64,000 nucleotides of DNA from SVQP01 sp045603085. GTDB lineage: Bacteria; Bacillota; Clostridia; Oscillospirales; CAG-272. The position numbers and the translations under genes were made by a program. Shown in pieces: positions 52,886-60,773 of this stretch; within the stretch, counting starts at the first letter, position 1, and every line of letters starts with the position of its first letter. The stretch lies in assembly GCA_045603085.1 (NCBI GenBank), contig JAZULL010000059.1, positions 1 through 64,000 on the forward strand. Direction: 5' to 3'. The notes beneath the pieces are model-generated. The model was not told the origin of the DNA, made no database searches, and saw only the letters and a list, made by a program, of their open reading frames with translations.

Positions 52886-54988
52886 TTAGATCTTTTCCTT
52901 TTTGGTAACGATCACGGTCTGCAGGGGCTGCAGGGTGATGGTTGCTTGAAGCAGTTCCTTGCCGATCTCTGTAAAGGCTGCGGGCACGGTCTGCTCTGTC
53001 AGCGGATCGTAAGCCACGGGATCGGTCAGTCTGCTGTGAAGAGTAAGCGTGAGGGCCTGTTCCTCCTCGGTGGCGTTGACCAGCATGTAATTTTCGCCGC
53101 GCTTAACCGTCGCTTTGCATACCACGCCGTGAGTGGGGGTGATTGCATGCACGGGCAGATGTGCCTTGTCAAGCAGATTGATCACAGTGTCCGCGTCGGG
53201 TGCGGTTTTTGCGAAGGGGGCGGATGCGATGGCGGGGAAGAGATCGTGCGGCTGTGCAAGAATTGCAAGATCCTTATCGGCAAAGCTCTGCAGGATGGCG
53301 GTAAGGCGGGGCGTCAGCTCCATGGGTGGCAGGATCAGCGAGGAGTACACCTTTCCGACCGGTGTATACAGCTGACCGTCTGTGACCGAGCAACGCTCCA
53401 GCAGATCGCAATCGGCAAAATCAAAGTCGATCTGGCGATCCATGAGCGCGTACATCAGGCCGCGCAGACCCTCTGCGCAGACGTTCTCTTGTGCGCAGAA
53501 GCTGCCGTAGGAGGCATCCGAGCCCTTGTGGTGCATCTGGAAGGTCTCAATGGGATAATACAGCATGACGTCGGCTCGGTGCCAGCCGCTCATCAGCGCG
53601 TCGGTGCGACCCAGCGCCTCGTTGATCTGTCTGTAGAGTGCGGGCTCTGCCTGCTGCTCGCTGTAGTAAGAGGTAAAGGTATCCACGCCCAGCGCGTACT
53701 GCAGGCTCATAGAGGCGTACATTTGCATGGGAGTGACCTTGCCGCCCTGCGCATGCGCCGAAACCTCACTCATAACGTGCGGACGGTTGTAGGCATGGGC
53801 AATCGAGGAAACCAGCTTGGGGGTAAAGGCGTCGTTATGCACCTTCGTGGGGATAGAATGCAGCATATCGATGCCGGGGACGTGCATGTGACGGAGCAGG
53901 GAGAAGAAATTGCCCTCGAACATGACGTGGAGACGGATGTCGTCTTCGAGCAGGATGTGACCCGAGAAGGGGAGTCCGTGCAGGGAGCACCAGTTGGAGA
54001 GCTGAGCGAAATAGCTCTGCTCGTAAAGGTCGGAGAGCAGGCGGTAATAATCGTATCTGACCTGCTTGGCTCTCTCGTCCTCGCCAAAGAACAGGTACAC
54101 CAGGCTGTATTCAAGCGGATAGCCGTAGCGTGCGGCGAACTGATTTGCCACGTCGCGGCCAAAGTTGACTACGGGATAAAGCGGGATCTCGTCATCGTAG
54201 GCGTCGTGCACGCGCGGCGGGTACAGGCCGAGATTAATATAGCAGCCCATAAACGAGGGCTCGTCGGTGAACATGGCCTCGATCTTGCCGTCACCCTCTG
54301 CCAGATGGTGCTTGGTGTAGGTGTAGTAGGGCTCATAGGTGTTGCGGATGAATTCGCGGATGGCGTCGGGGTTGGTGACGTCCACGTATCTGCGCGCCTC
54401 GCAAACGTTGTGCTGAGCGTGCGTGCCCTCGTACAGACGCTTCTTGACAAAGAAGCAGGCCAGAACGGGTGTGTCGAATTCGGGGTCGTTGTCTAAGGTT
54501 ATGGGATCGGTCGTCCGGCCGATCTGCATGTGCAGGGGCGAAAAATCGGTGATCTTGCCGTCCCGGCAGGGGTAGGTCGCGGCGTGCAGGAAGCATTCGT
54601 GACCGCGGGGAAGCTCTTGGGTAAAGCTTTCGCCGGGGGCGAGCTCGTGCGTCACAAGGGCGATGCCGCGCGCCTCGTAGTCGGGATCGGCGTCTACGGT
54701 CAAGCCGCCCGCGCCGCCGCTGGGGTAGCCCTTTTCGTCATAGAGCCATACGCGCAGTCCCATCTCGCAGGCGACGTCGATGGTAATGGCCATTTTTCTC
54801 CATTCCTCGGGATCGGTGGCGTAATTTCTCTGGGAAACGTTGGTCACTACACCGCCAAAGCCCTTATCGGCAAGGCCCTGCAGACGGGATCGGACGGCGG
54901 CGCGCAGGGCGTCGTCATCAAGAGTGGGATCGTTTACCAGCTCGTGCGTGATCTTGAGCGGCAGGTATTTGTTTTCAGGCGTCTTCAT
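52886..54988 (-). CDS. GH106-like glycoside hydrolase (putative alpha-L-rhamnosidase relative)
   Basis: A 700-residue cytoplasmic protein without signal peptide. The N-terminal part has GLRVWLYDEKGYPSGGAGGLT (about 77-97), very like the (beta/alpha)8 region of GH106 rhamnosidase-family proteins. MFTDEPSFMG (about 237) holds an acidic pair that may be catalytic, and SGHILLEDDI and HVMSEVSAHAQGG follow. The C-terminal 150 residues look like a Rossmann/beta-galactosidase-like trimer domain and a beta finish. Family assignment is tentative and the sugar specificity is unknown. The start overlaps the upstream small gene's stop by 14 nt, so translation is coupled. Confidence 0.6.
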   Translation of the reverse strand: MKTPENKYLPLKITHELVNDPTLDDDALRAAVRSRLQGLADKGFGGVVTNVSQRNYATDPEEWRKMAITIDVACEMGLRVWLYDEKGYPSGGAGGLTVDADPDYEARGIALVTHELAPGESFTQELPRGHECFLHAATYPCRDGKITDFSPLHMQIGRTTDPITLDNDPEFDTPVLACFFVKKRLYEGTHAQHNVCEARRYVDVTNPDAIREFIRNTYEPYYTYTKHHLAEGDGKIEAMFTDEPSFMGCYINLGLYPPRVHDAYDDEIPLYPVVNFGRDVANQFAARYGYPLEYSLVYLFFGEDERAKQVRYDYYRLLSDLYEQSYFAQLSNWCSLHGLPFSGHILLEDDIRLHVMFEGNFFSLLRHMHVPGIDMLHSIPTKVHNDAFTPKLVSSIAHAYNRPHVMSEVSAHAQGGKVTPMQMYASMSLQYALGVDTFTSYYSEQQAEPALYRQINEALGRTDALMSGWHRADVMLYYPIETFQMHHKGSDASYGSFCAQENVCAEGLRGLMYALMDRQIDFDFADCDLLERCSVTDGQLYTPVGKVYSSLILPPMELTPRLTAILQSFADKDLAILAQPHDLFPAIASAPFAKTAPDADTVINLLDKAHLPVHAITPTHGVVCKATVKRGENYMLVNATEEEQALTLTLHSRLTDPVAYDPLTEQTVPAAFTEIGKELLQATITLQPLQTVIVTKKEKI

Positions 54989-55220
54989 CGGGATCTCCTT
55001 TCTCCTTGTCGGAATCGAGGTAAGGGGTCAGATCGACCTTCGCAAGCTCTGCGGGCGGGATCCTTCCCTTGGTTTTTTCATAATAAGCCACGTTATTTCT
55101 GAGCATGAAGAGAAACTGATTGTTGGGGCTTCGTCCTTCCTTTTCGGAAATCAGGATGAACTTGCGCAGCATATCCTCGGACATGTGCAGGGTGAATTCG
55201 TGTTGGTTTTTCTGTGCCAT
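54975..55220 (-). CDS. Arc-like ribbon-helix-helix protein
   Basis: An 81-residue protein. The N-terminal strand HEFTLHMSED followed by helices MLRKFILISEKEGRSPNNQFLFMLRNNVAYYEKTKG fits the Arc/MetJ ribbon-helix-helix fold, with the turn SPNNQ between helices. The C-terminus is acidic (DSDKEKGDPDEDA). It could be a DNA-binding regulator of its own operon. It lies 7 nt after the DUF6106-like membrane gene and overlaps the glycosidase gene. Confidence 0.65.
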   Translation of the reverse strand: MAQKNQHEFTLHMSEDMLRKFILISEKEGRSPNNQFLFMLRNNVAYYEKTKGRIPPAELAKVDLTPYLDSDKEKGDPDEDA

Positions 55221-55227
55221 GACAGCC

Positions 55228-55752
55228 TCACATTCTCGTCTCGGTCACGACCGTCAGACGGTTGTAGTATTTCAGAATTTTCAAAGCCTTTTCGGTAGCC
55301 TCGAAATAGACGACGCATTTCTCGTCTCCCAGCATGAAGATGCCGTAATAGAGATCGTCTGCATTGATGGACGACATGCAACGGAAGTCGCGGTTGCATT
55401 TCTGCGCGGTGACGTAAGCCTCGGCCTCGGCGTCATAGGGCGCGATGGCTAAAAAATCCTTGATGTTGGCACTAAAGAGCACCTTGCGGGATTTGCCGCC
55501 CCAGATGGTGGTAAAGGTGATCTCGCCAGAGAGCGTGGAGTATTCGTATTCGGGGCTGACGTATCTCCAGGTAAAGAAGATCAGAACCCAGACAAGCAGG
55601 GGCAAAAAGGTGATGGCCCAAGGAAAATTGAGTGCTAAAAACGTGCCTAAAAATGCCAGGGTCAGCACGGTGTAGAGCGTGATCATGCCAAAGCGGCGCC
55701 AACGCCAGACTCCCTCGCTTTTTTGCTTGACGATATATTCGTAGCTGTTCAT
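55228..55752 (-). CDS. Two-helix membrane protein (DUF6106-like)
   Basis: A 174-residue protein. Two membrane helices (about 23-42 and 44-62) follow a short basic N-terminus containing KSEGVWRWRR. The rest is a cytoplasmic beta-rich, PH-like domain (about 65-170) with the segment YEYSTLSGEITFTTIWGGKSRK. It resembles DUF6106 proteins of Clostridia, whose function is unknown. It is first in the minus-strand operon with the ribbon-helix-helix and GH106-like genes. Confidence 0.65.
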   Translation of the reverse strand: MNSYEYIVKQKSEGVWRWRRFGMITLYTVLTLAFLGTFLALNFPWAITFLPLLVWVLIFFTWRYVSPEYEYSTLSGEITFTTIWGGKSRKVLFSANIKDFLAIAPYDAEAEAYVTAQKCNRDFRCMSSINADDLYYGIFMLGDEKCVVYFEATEKALKILKYYNRLTVVTETRM

Positions 55753-55780
55753 AAAGACCTCCGAGAGTGATTCTGTCTAA

Positions 55781-55809
55781 ATTATACCATACCCGCCCCG
55801 TGATTTCAA
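55781..55809 (-). promoter_or_regulatory. Promoter of the DUF6106/RHH/GH106 operon
   Basis: On the minus strand, TTGAAA (55804-55809), 17 nt, TATAAT (55781-55786), about 29 nt before the start codon. Confidence 0.7.
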
Positions 55810-55850
55810 CCGATTTGTGCGATTTTTTGCGCGAATTCTCGCTCTCCCTC

Positions 55851-55879
55851 TTGCAACGCGCGCGGATATATAGTATAAT
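55851..55879 (+). promoter_or_regulatory. Promoter of the ACT/UPF0210 operon
   Basis: TTGCAA (55851-55856), 17 nt, TATAAT (55874-55879), 35 nt upstream of the start codon. Confidence 0.8.
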
Positions 55880-55913
55880 AAATATTAATAAAGTAAAGTA
55901 TGGAGGTGTGACT

Positions 55914-56183
55914 ATGAAGGCAGTCATCACTGTAACGGGTAAGGATAGCAAGGGCATCATCGCCGGCGTGGCAGGCGTGTGCGCCGAGCTGGGGGCGAAT
56001 ATTGTGGATATTTCGCAGAGCGTTCTGCAGGAGTATTTTGCCATGATCATGCTGGCGGATATTGACGAGCTGCAGGTGGAATTCTCTGCTTTTGTTGATG
56101 CGCTGGCGGCGTACGGAGAGGAGAAGGGTCTTACCGTGCAGGCCATGCACGAGGATATCTTCAACACCATGCACCATATTTGA
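55914..56183 (+). CDS. ACT-domain protein (UPF0237 type)
   Basis: An 89-residue protein made of one ACT domain: KAVITVTGKDSKGIIAGVAGVCAELGANIVDISQ is the ligand-binding beta-alpha-beta half, and the dimer-forming half follows. The small GcvR-like UPF0237 family is usually found next to a UPF0210 gene, as here (12 nt downstream). An amino-acid-sensing role is likely but the ligand is unknown. The start at 55914 is set by GGAGGTG 6 nt upstream; in-frame codons further upstream precede the promoter. Confidence 0.9.
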   Translation: MKAVITVTGKDSKGIIAGVAGVCAELGANIVDISQSVLQEYFAMIMLADIDELQVEFSAFVDALAAYGEEKGLTVQAMHEDIFNTMHHI

Positions 56184-56195
56184 GGACACCGAGCT

Positions 56196-57554
56196 ATGAT
56201 CGAAACCAGAGATATTTTAGAAACCATCAATATGATACGCCAGGAGAACCTGGATATCAGAACTGTCACCATGGGCATTTCGCTGTTTGATTGCGTCAGC
56301 GACGACGTGAACGTGCTGTGTGACCGCATTTACGATAAAATCACCACCCGCGCCGAGCATCTGGTTGACACGGGTGAGAGGATCGAGAAAAAATACGGCA
56401 TTCCGATCGTCAATAAGCGCGTGTCGGTCACGCCGGTGTCGCTGATCGGCGGCAGAGCCGACAGAGAGGGCTACCTTAAGATCGCGCACACCCTGCAAAG
56501 AGCGGCCGAGCAGACCGGTATCAACTTTATCGGCGGCTTTTCCGCGCTGGTGCATAAGGGTATGACGGCGGGAGATCGCGAAATGATCGCGGCCATTCCC
56601 GAAGCACTGGCACAGACGCAGATGGTGTGCTCCTCGGTCAACGTGGCCACCACCAAGTCGGGCATCAACATGGATGCCATCCGTCTGATGGGCTCGACCA
56701 TCAAGCAGGCGGCGTATCTGACAAAGGATAATCAGTCGATCGGCTGTGCAAAGCTGGTCGTGTTTGCAAACGTTCCCGAGGATAACCCCTTCATGGCGGG
56801 CGCATTTCACGGTGTGGGCGAGCCGGATGCCGTCATCAACGTGGGTGTTTCGGGCCCCGGAGTGGTGTCCAGCGCAATTGCCAGAGCAGGGGATTGCGAT
56901 CTGTCCGCGCTGGCCGATATCATCAAAAAGACAGCGTTCAAGATCACGCGCGTGGGTCAGCTGGTAGCCAGCGAGGCCTCTGCGGCGTTGAACGTGCCGT
57001 TTGGCATTGTCGACCTTTCCCTGGCACCTACGCCTGCCGTGGGTGACTCGGTGGCGCATATCCTTGAGGAGATGGGTCTTGAGAGCACCGGCGCACACGG
57101 CACAACGGCTTGCCTTGCCATGCTCAACGATGCGGTCAAGAAGGGCGGCGTTATGGCCTCCTCGCACGTGGGCGGCCTTTCGGGCGCGTTCATTCCCGTA
57201 TCCGAGGACGCGGGCATGATCGCAGCGGTCGAGCGCGGCGCGCTGTCTATTGAGAAGCTGGAGGCTATGACGGCGGTTTGCTCGGTCGGACTTGACATGA
57301 TCGCCGTACCCGGCGATACCGACGAGGCGGTGATCTGCGGTGTGATCGCGGATGAAATTTCCATCGGAGTGGTGAATAACAAGACCACGGCGGTGAGAAT
57401 TATCCCTGCTTATGGTAAGCAGGTGGGGGATAGCGTTGATTTTGGCGGACTTTTGGGCACGGCGCCCATCATGCCCCTGCGTGAATATTCGCCTGCCAAG
57501 TTTATCGGTCGCGGCGGCAGAATCCCCGCGCCGATCCATAGCTTGAGAAACTAA
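56196..57554 (+). CDS. UPF0210 (DUF711) family protein
   Basis: A 452-residue cytoplasmic protein covering the full UPF0210/DUF711 family, with MGISLFDC, GGFSALVHKGM, SSVNVATTKSGINMDAI, GVSGPGVV and LAPTPAVGDSVAHILEEMG as conserved blocks. The family is related in fold to pyruvate formate-lyase-like barrels but has no established reaction. The conserved pairing with the upstream ACT protein suggests control by a small ligand. GAGGAC lies before the ATG. Confidence 0.92.
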   Translation: MIETRDILETINMIRQENLDIRTVTMGISLFDCVSDDVNVLCDRIYDKITTRAEHLVDTGERIEKKYGIPIVNKRVSVTPVSLIGGRADREGYLKIAHTLQRAAEQTGINFIGGFSALVHKGMTAGDREMIAAIPEALAQTQMVCSSVNVATTKSGINMDAIRLMGSTIKQAAYLTKDNQSIGCAKLVVFANVPEDNPFMAGAFHGVGEPDAVINVGVSGPGVVSSAIARAGDCDLSALADIIKKTAFKITRVGQLVASEASAALNVPFGIVDLSLAPTPAVGDSVAHILEEMGLESTGAHGTTACLAMLNDAVKKGGVMASSHVGGLSGAFIPVSEDAGMIAAVERGALSIEKLEAMTAVCSVGLDMIAVPGDTDEAVICGVIADEISIGVVNNKTTAVRIIPAYGKQVGDSVDFGGLLGTAPIMPLREYSPAKFIGRGGRIPAPIHSLRN

Positions 57555-57577
57555 AATTTTTCTATAAGGAGTGCTTC

Positions 57578-58054
57578 ATGAAAATCGATCATGATGCCGG
57601 CGGAATTGAAAAAGTGGTGGATGCCGCCACAAAATGCGTCGACGCAACGGACAAAGTGGTGACACTCGTTCAAAAAACAGATAATTTGGGCAAAAAAGTG
57701 GGGCTAAAACGGTCTGCGATGATCGGGATCGCCGCTTGCGGCGCGCTTGCGCTCGCATTTTTCCCGCTCAGACTCAAATATGACAGCCAAACGGGCGAGG
57801 GTGAGTATAAATCCTTGGTCGTGGGCGTCAAGCGCACACAGCGCCCCACGCGACCGGCGGCGCAGGATAAATCGCACAGCCTTTCGTGGGAGATCTTCCC
57901 CACCGTGCGTCCTCGCCCCGAAAATATTGACCTGCGGGATCTGCCGCCCGCCAAGAGGCGCGAGCCCGTCAAGGCTGTGCCCATGACAGCCGCCAAGGTG
58001 CAAAAGGCGCAGGTGCAGGTACCGGTCAAGCTGTCTGCGCAGGAGAATGAGTGA
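57578..58054 (+). CDS. Uncharacterised single-helix membrane protein
   Basis: A 158-residue protein I do not recognise. The N-terminal 40 residues form an amphipathic helix (IEKVVDAATKCVDATDKVVTL), one membrane helix follows (about 46-62, AMIGIAACGALALAFFPL), and the rest is Arg/Pro-rich with no clear fold, including RPRPENIDLRDLPPAKRR. AAGGAG precedes the ATG. Its TGA overlaps the next gene's ATG (TGATG), so it is coupled to the YgjV-like gene. Confidence 0.6.
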   Translation: MKIDHDAGGIEKVVDAATKCVDATDKVVTLVQKTDNLGKKVGLKRSAMIGIAACGALALAFFPLRLKYDSQTGEGEYKSLVVGVKRTQRPTRPAAQDKSHSLSWEIFPTVRPRPENIDLRDLPPAKRREPVKAVPMTAAKVQKAQVQVPVKLSAQENE

Positions 58055-58626
58055 TGCCCGGAGGAATAGAATTTGCAGGGCAGGTGATCGGCGTCATGGC
58101 CATGGCGCTGATCGTCCTGTCCTTTCAATGTAAAAATCGCGTTGGCTTTTACGTCATGCAAATGAGCGGCAACGTACTGTTTGCCGTCAGCTTTGTGATG
58201 CTTGGTAACGTGGGAGCAAGCCTGATGAATCTGATGGGTGTGTTCCGCGCCATCATTTTGCTGCTGCCCGAGCGCCGCAGAAGGATTTGGCATCTGGTGC
58301 TGATCAATCTGCTGTTTGTGGGCGGTGCTGTGTTTGCGGGCACGGTTGGCGGCGACGGCTGGAGCTGTCTTGTGTCCTTTGCCGCGCAAACCATCGGTAC
58401 GTTCAGCTTGTGGTACGGTAGCGACCGCGCGGTGCGCTGGGTGCAGCTGTGTGCCATCTCTCCCTTGTGGATCGTCAACAACACGGTGTTTACCGCGCCG
58501 CCCGCCGTTGGTGGTATCATCTGCGAGACGTTTTGCATGATTTCCACCGTCATTTACCTTGTGCGCATGAAAGTTGCCGAGAAAAAATCGCAAGGGGCTT
58601 GCAAAACGCAGGAAAACGATGTATAA
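58054..58626 (+). CDS. YgjV-like inner membrane protein
   Basis: A 190-residue protein with about five membrane helices. The FAGQVIGVMAMALIVLSFQCKNR opening and the VGFYVMQMSGNVLFAVSFVMLG repeat are characteristic of the YgjV family (bacterial inner membrane proteins related to SWEET/PQ-loop-like small transporters). The function is not established. The ATG at 58054 overlaps the preceding stop. Confidence 0.82.
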   Translation: MPGGIEFAGQVIGVMAMALIVLSFQCKNRVGFYVMQMSGNVLFAVSFVMLGNVGASLMNLMGVFRAIILLLPERRRRIWHLVLINLLFVGGAVFAGTVGGDGWSCLVSFAAQTIGTFSLWYGSDRAVRWVQLCAISPLWIVNNTVFTAPPAVGGIICETFCMISTVIYLVRMKVAEKKSQGACKTQENDV

Positions 58627-58627
58627 T
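58599..58627 (+). promoter_or_regulatory. Promoter of the DUF1836 operon
   Basis: TTGCAA (58599-58604), 17 nt, TATAAT (58622-58627). It overlaps the 3' end of the YgjV-like gene and lies 38 nt upstream of the next start. Confidence 0.8.
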
Positions 58628-58665
58628 GGTATTCGATACCACGAAAAATCGTAAGGAGAACGGAT

Positions 58666-59334
58666 ATGGAAGCAAAAAAGTTTCATGAAATGATCGCGGC
58701 GTCGGTGGACGATGCCGATCTGGTCAGCGCAGAGATCCCTTCCATTGATCTGTATCTTGAGCAGATCCTGTCGCTTGTCGCGGACAAAAACAAAGAGGGA
58801 AGTGCTGTGGCGGACCGCACGCTGACAAAAAATATGATCAATAACTATTCCAAGGACGGGCTGATCACGCCGGTCAAGGGAAAGAAGTATACCAAGGAGC
58901 AGATCGTGCAGATGCTGGTGGTGTATTCGCTCAAGAATACGCTGTCCATCGAGGAGATCGGGCGCGCCATGGATGCAATCTATGCAAAGGAGGATTACAC
59001 CGGCGCAAAGCTGATCAGCGCGTACGATAAGGCCATTGCCATCAAGCAATCGCAAAAGAGCCGCTGTCCCGAGATCGTGGAAGAAATTCTTGCCGCCGAG
59101 GGGTTGAATACCGAGGACGGAGAGGATTACTTTGTAGCTCTTCTGGCTGTTGCTTCGCTGTCTGTCTATTTCCGGAATATCGCCAAGGCCATGCTGGAGG
59201 AATATCCCCTGCCCGAGAGCGATGAGGAGAAAAAGGCCAGAGAGAAGGAAGAGAAAAAGGAACGTAAGGCCAAGAAAAAGGCTGAGCAGGCTGCCGCCAA
59301 GGCCGAGGAGGATTCCTCCAAGGAGGGCGCATGA
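58666..59334 (+). CDS. DUF1836 domain protein
   Basis: A 222-residue cytoplasmic protein. The DUF1836 region (about 40-115) has a winged-helix or MerR-like look: LTKNMINNYSKDGLITPVKGKKYTKEQIVQML is the signature segment. A helical middle follows, and then a highly charged Lys/Glu/Ala C-terminal helix (about 185-222). The family is restricted to Firmicutes and may be regulatory. TAAGGAG precedes the ATG. The stop overlaps the mini-RNase III start (ATGA). Confidence 0.88.
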   Translation: MEAKKFHEMIAASVDDADLVSAEIPSIDLYLEQILSLVADKNKEGSAVADRTLTKNMINNYSKDGLITPVKGKKYTKEQIVQMLVVYSLKNTLSIEEIGRAMDAIYAKEDYTGAKLISAYDKAIAIKQSQKSRCPEIVEEILAAEGLNTEDGEDYFVALLAVASLSVYFRNIAKAMLEEYPLPESDEEKKAREKEEKKERKAKKKAEQAAAKAEEDSSKEGA

Positions 59335-59717
59335 GACCGATCAACGAGCTGACCACGCCCGCACTTGCCTATTTGGGGGACGCGGTCATTGAGCTGTACG
59401 TGCGCGAGCGTCTGGTGGCGGCGGGGTATTCCACCTCGGGCGCGCTCAACCAAAAGGCGCTGGACTACGTGCGCGCGGGTGCACAGGCCGAGGCGATGCA
59501 AAAAATCCTTCCTTTATTGAATGAGGAGGAGATGGCGGCGTTCCGTCGCGGCAGAAACACGGGACACGGCAACGTTCCCAAGGGTGCGACCGTGGCGCAG
59601 TACCGTGCCGCAACCGGCATGGAGGTGCTGGCGGGATACCTACACGTGCTTGGGCAAAAGGAGCGTCTTTGTGAGCTGCTGGACGCAGCATACGAAATTC
59701 AAAACACCGATATATAA
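59331..59717 (+). CDS. mrnC: Mini-ribonuclease III
   Basis: A 128-residue RNase III catalytic domain without a double-stranded-RNA-binding domain, the normal form of Mini-III. LAYLGDAVIELYVRERL carries the conserved Asp, RGRNTGHGNVPKGATVAQYRAATGMEVL the central signature, and GYLHVLGQKERL the last helix. In Bacillus it matures 23S rRNA ends. It overlaps the DUF1836 gene by 4 nt; cyclophilin follows 21 nt later. Confidence 0.93.
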   Translation: MRPINELTTPALAYLGDAVIELYVRERLVAAGYSTSGALNQKALDYVRAGAQAEAMQKILPLLNEEEMAAFRRGRNTGHGNVPKGATVAQYRAATGMEVLAGYLHVLGQKERLCELLDAAYEIQNTDI

Positions 59718-59738
59718 ATAGGAAAGGAAATCTTCATT

Positions 59739-60239
59739 ATGAGCAATCCCAACGTTATTTTGCATATTAAGGACTATGGCGACATCAAGCTGGAGCTGTA
59801 TCCCGATAAGGCCCCCGAAACGGTTGCCAATTTCGTCAAGCTTGTCAGCGAGGGATTTTATTCCGGTCTGATCTTCCACCGCGTCATCCGCGGCTTTATG
59901 ATCCAGGGCGGCGGTATGGACGACGGCTTTAACCAGAAGCCCGCCAAGTCGATCAAGGGCGAGTTCCGCTCCAACGGCTTTGCGCAGAACGATCTGCACC
60001 ATGCCAAGGGCGTGATCTCTATGGCAAGAACCCAGGTCAAGAACTCCGCTTCCTCGCAGTTCTTTATCATGCATGCGGATGCAGCGTATCTGGACGGTGA
60101 GTATGCCGCATTCGGTGCCGTTACCGAGGGCATTGAGGTGGTGGATGCCATTGCCGCAACCAAGACCCGCAGCGTGGGCTGGTATGACGACGTGCCGGTC
60201 TCTCCCATCGTCATTGAGAGCGCGGAAGTAATTGCTTGA
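59739..60239 (+). CDS. ppiB: Cyclophilin-type peptidyl-prolyl isomerase
   Basis: A 166-residue cytoplasmic cyclophilin. FHRVIRGFMIQGG supplies the His/Arg active-site segment, SASSQFFIMHADAAYLDG the Gln-Phe-Phe pocket, and AFGAVTEGIEVVD follows as usual. It speeds cis-trans isomerisation of peptidyl-proline. The length is normal for the bacterial type. Its TGA (60237-60239) falls inside the first hairpin of the intergenic ladder. Confidence 0.94.
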   Translation: MSNPNVILHIKDYGDIKLELYPDKAPETVANFVKLVSEGFYSGLIFHRVIRGFMIQGGGMDDGFNQKPAKSIKGEFRSNGFAQNDLHHAKGVISMARTQVKNSASSQFFIMHADAAYLDGEYAAFGAVTEGIEVVDAIAATKTRSVGWYDDVPVSPIVIESAEVIA

Positions 60240-60357
60240 CGCAATGTCGGCTAACGTCGACAGTGATATTTTGGCTTTGCCAAGGTGATATTCCGACTGC
60301 GTCGGAGTGATATTTGTGCTCCGCACAAGTGATATTCCCCGCACCGATGGTGCGGGG
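60232..60357. repeat. Hairpin ladder after ppiB
   Basis: Four 9-nt spacers RGTGATATT (60262-60270, 60284-60292, 60306-60314, 60328-60336) alternate with short hairpins: TTGGC-TTT-GCCAA, CCGAC-TGC-GTCGG, TGTGC-TCC-GCACA, and finally a 9-bp CCCCGCACC/GGTGCGGGG stem. The middle units repeat every 22 nt while stem sequences differ. Two further imperfect hairpins lie at the ppiB end. The last stem, followed by ATTTTT, may terminate transcription. Confidence 0.85.
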
Positions 60358-60414
60358 AGTTGTCATTTTTGATAAAAATTATGCAAAATATTTGTAGAAA
60401 ATTTCAAAAACCTA

Positions 60415-60444
60415 TTGACAAGCCCTTGCATTTGGTGGTATAAT
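60415..60444 (+). promoter_or_regulatory. Promoter of the rpmG-secE-nusG operon
   Basis: TTGACA (60415-60420), 18 nt, TATAAT (60439-60444). The leader to rpmG is about 145 nt. Confidence 0.82.
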
Positions 60445-60448
60445 AGCC

Positions 60449-60595
60449 GTACCTCTGCAAAAGGGCTTTTTTATTGCGCCCATTTTGCGCCGCCCGAAAG
60501 GGCAATGGACGCATCCGTTTTCAGAGGGAGGTACACGGGTTTTTTCGTTCAAAACGGAAAAAACCAAATAAATTTTAATGGGAGGTGCCGAACAA
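60449..60595 (+). promoter_or_regulatory. Structured leader of rpmG-secE-nusG
   Basis: GTACCTC at the expected transcript start (60449-60455) can pair with GAGGTAC (60528-60534), closing an 86-nt domain that includes GCCC-GAAA-GGGC (about 60492-60503). A second stem, GGTTTTTTCGTT with AACGGAAAAAACC, lies between it and the ribosome-binding site GGGAGGT. No known riboswitch or ribosomal-protein leader was recognised. Confidence 0.45.
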
Positions 60596-60757
60596 ATGGC
60601 TAATGACGTAAGAGTCAAGGTAACTCTGGCATGCACCGAGTGCAAGCAGAGAAACTACAACACCAAGAAGAACAAGAAGAACGACCCTGACAGACTCGAG
60701 CTCAAGAAGTACTGCAAATTCTGCCGCAAGCACACTCTTCACAGAGAAACGAAGTAA
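60596..60757 (+). CDS. rpmG: Ribosomal protein L33
   Basis: A 53-residue zinc-binding (C+) L33. It opens MANDVRVKVTLACTECKQRNY, with CTEC and CKFC forming the zinc ribbon, and ends KHTLHRETK. Only the four-Cys form is seen in this window. It is the first gene of the rpmG-secE-nusG unit, with GGGAGGTG before the ATG, and secE follows after 16 nt. Confidence 0.95.
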   Translation: MANDVRVKVTLACTECKQRNYNTKKNKKNDPDRLELKKYCKFCRKHTLHRETK

Positions 60758-60773
60758 TCTGGGGGGAAGAGAA

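Noticed and set aside
60232..60357. Possible CRISPR array (regular short repeats)
   Set aside because: The constant part is only 9 nt and the variable parts are themselves palindromes of 13 nt. There are no cas genes and no 25-40 nt spacers.
60758..60773. tRNA-Trp gene expected near rpmG-secE in many bacteria
   Set aside because: The gap is only 16 nt, and no cloverleaf was found here or elsewhere in the window.
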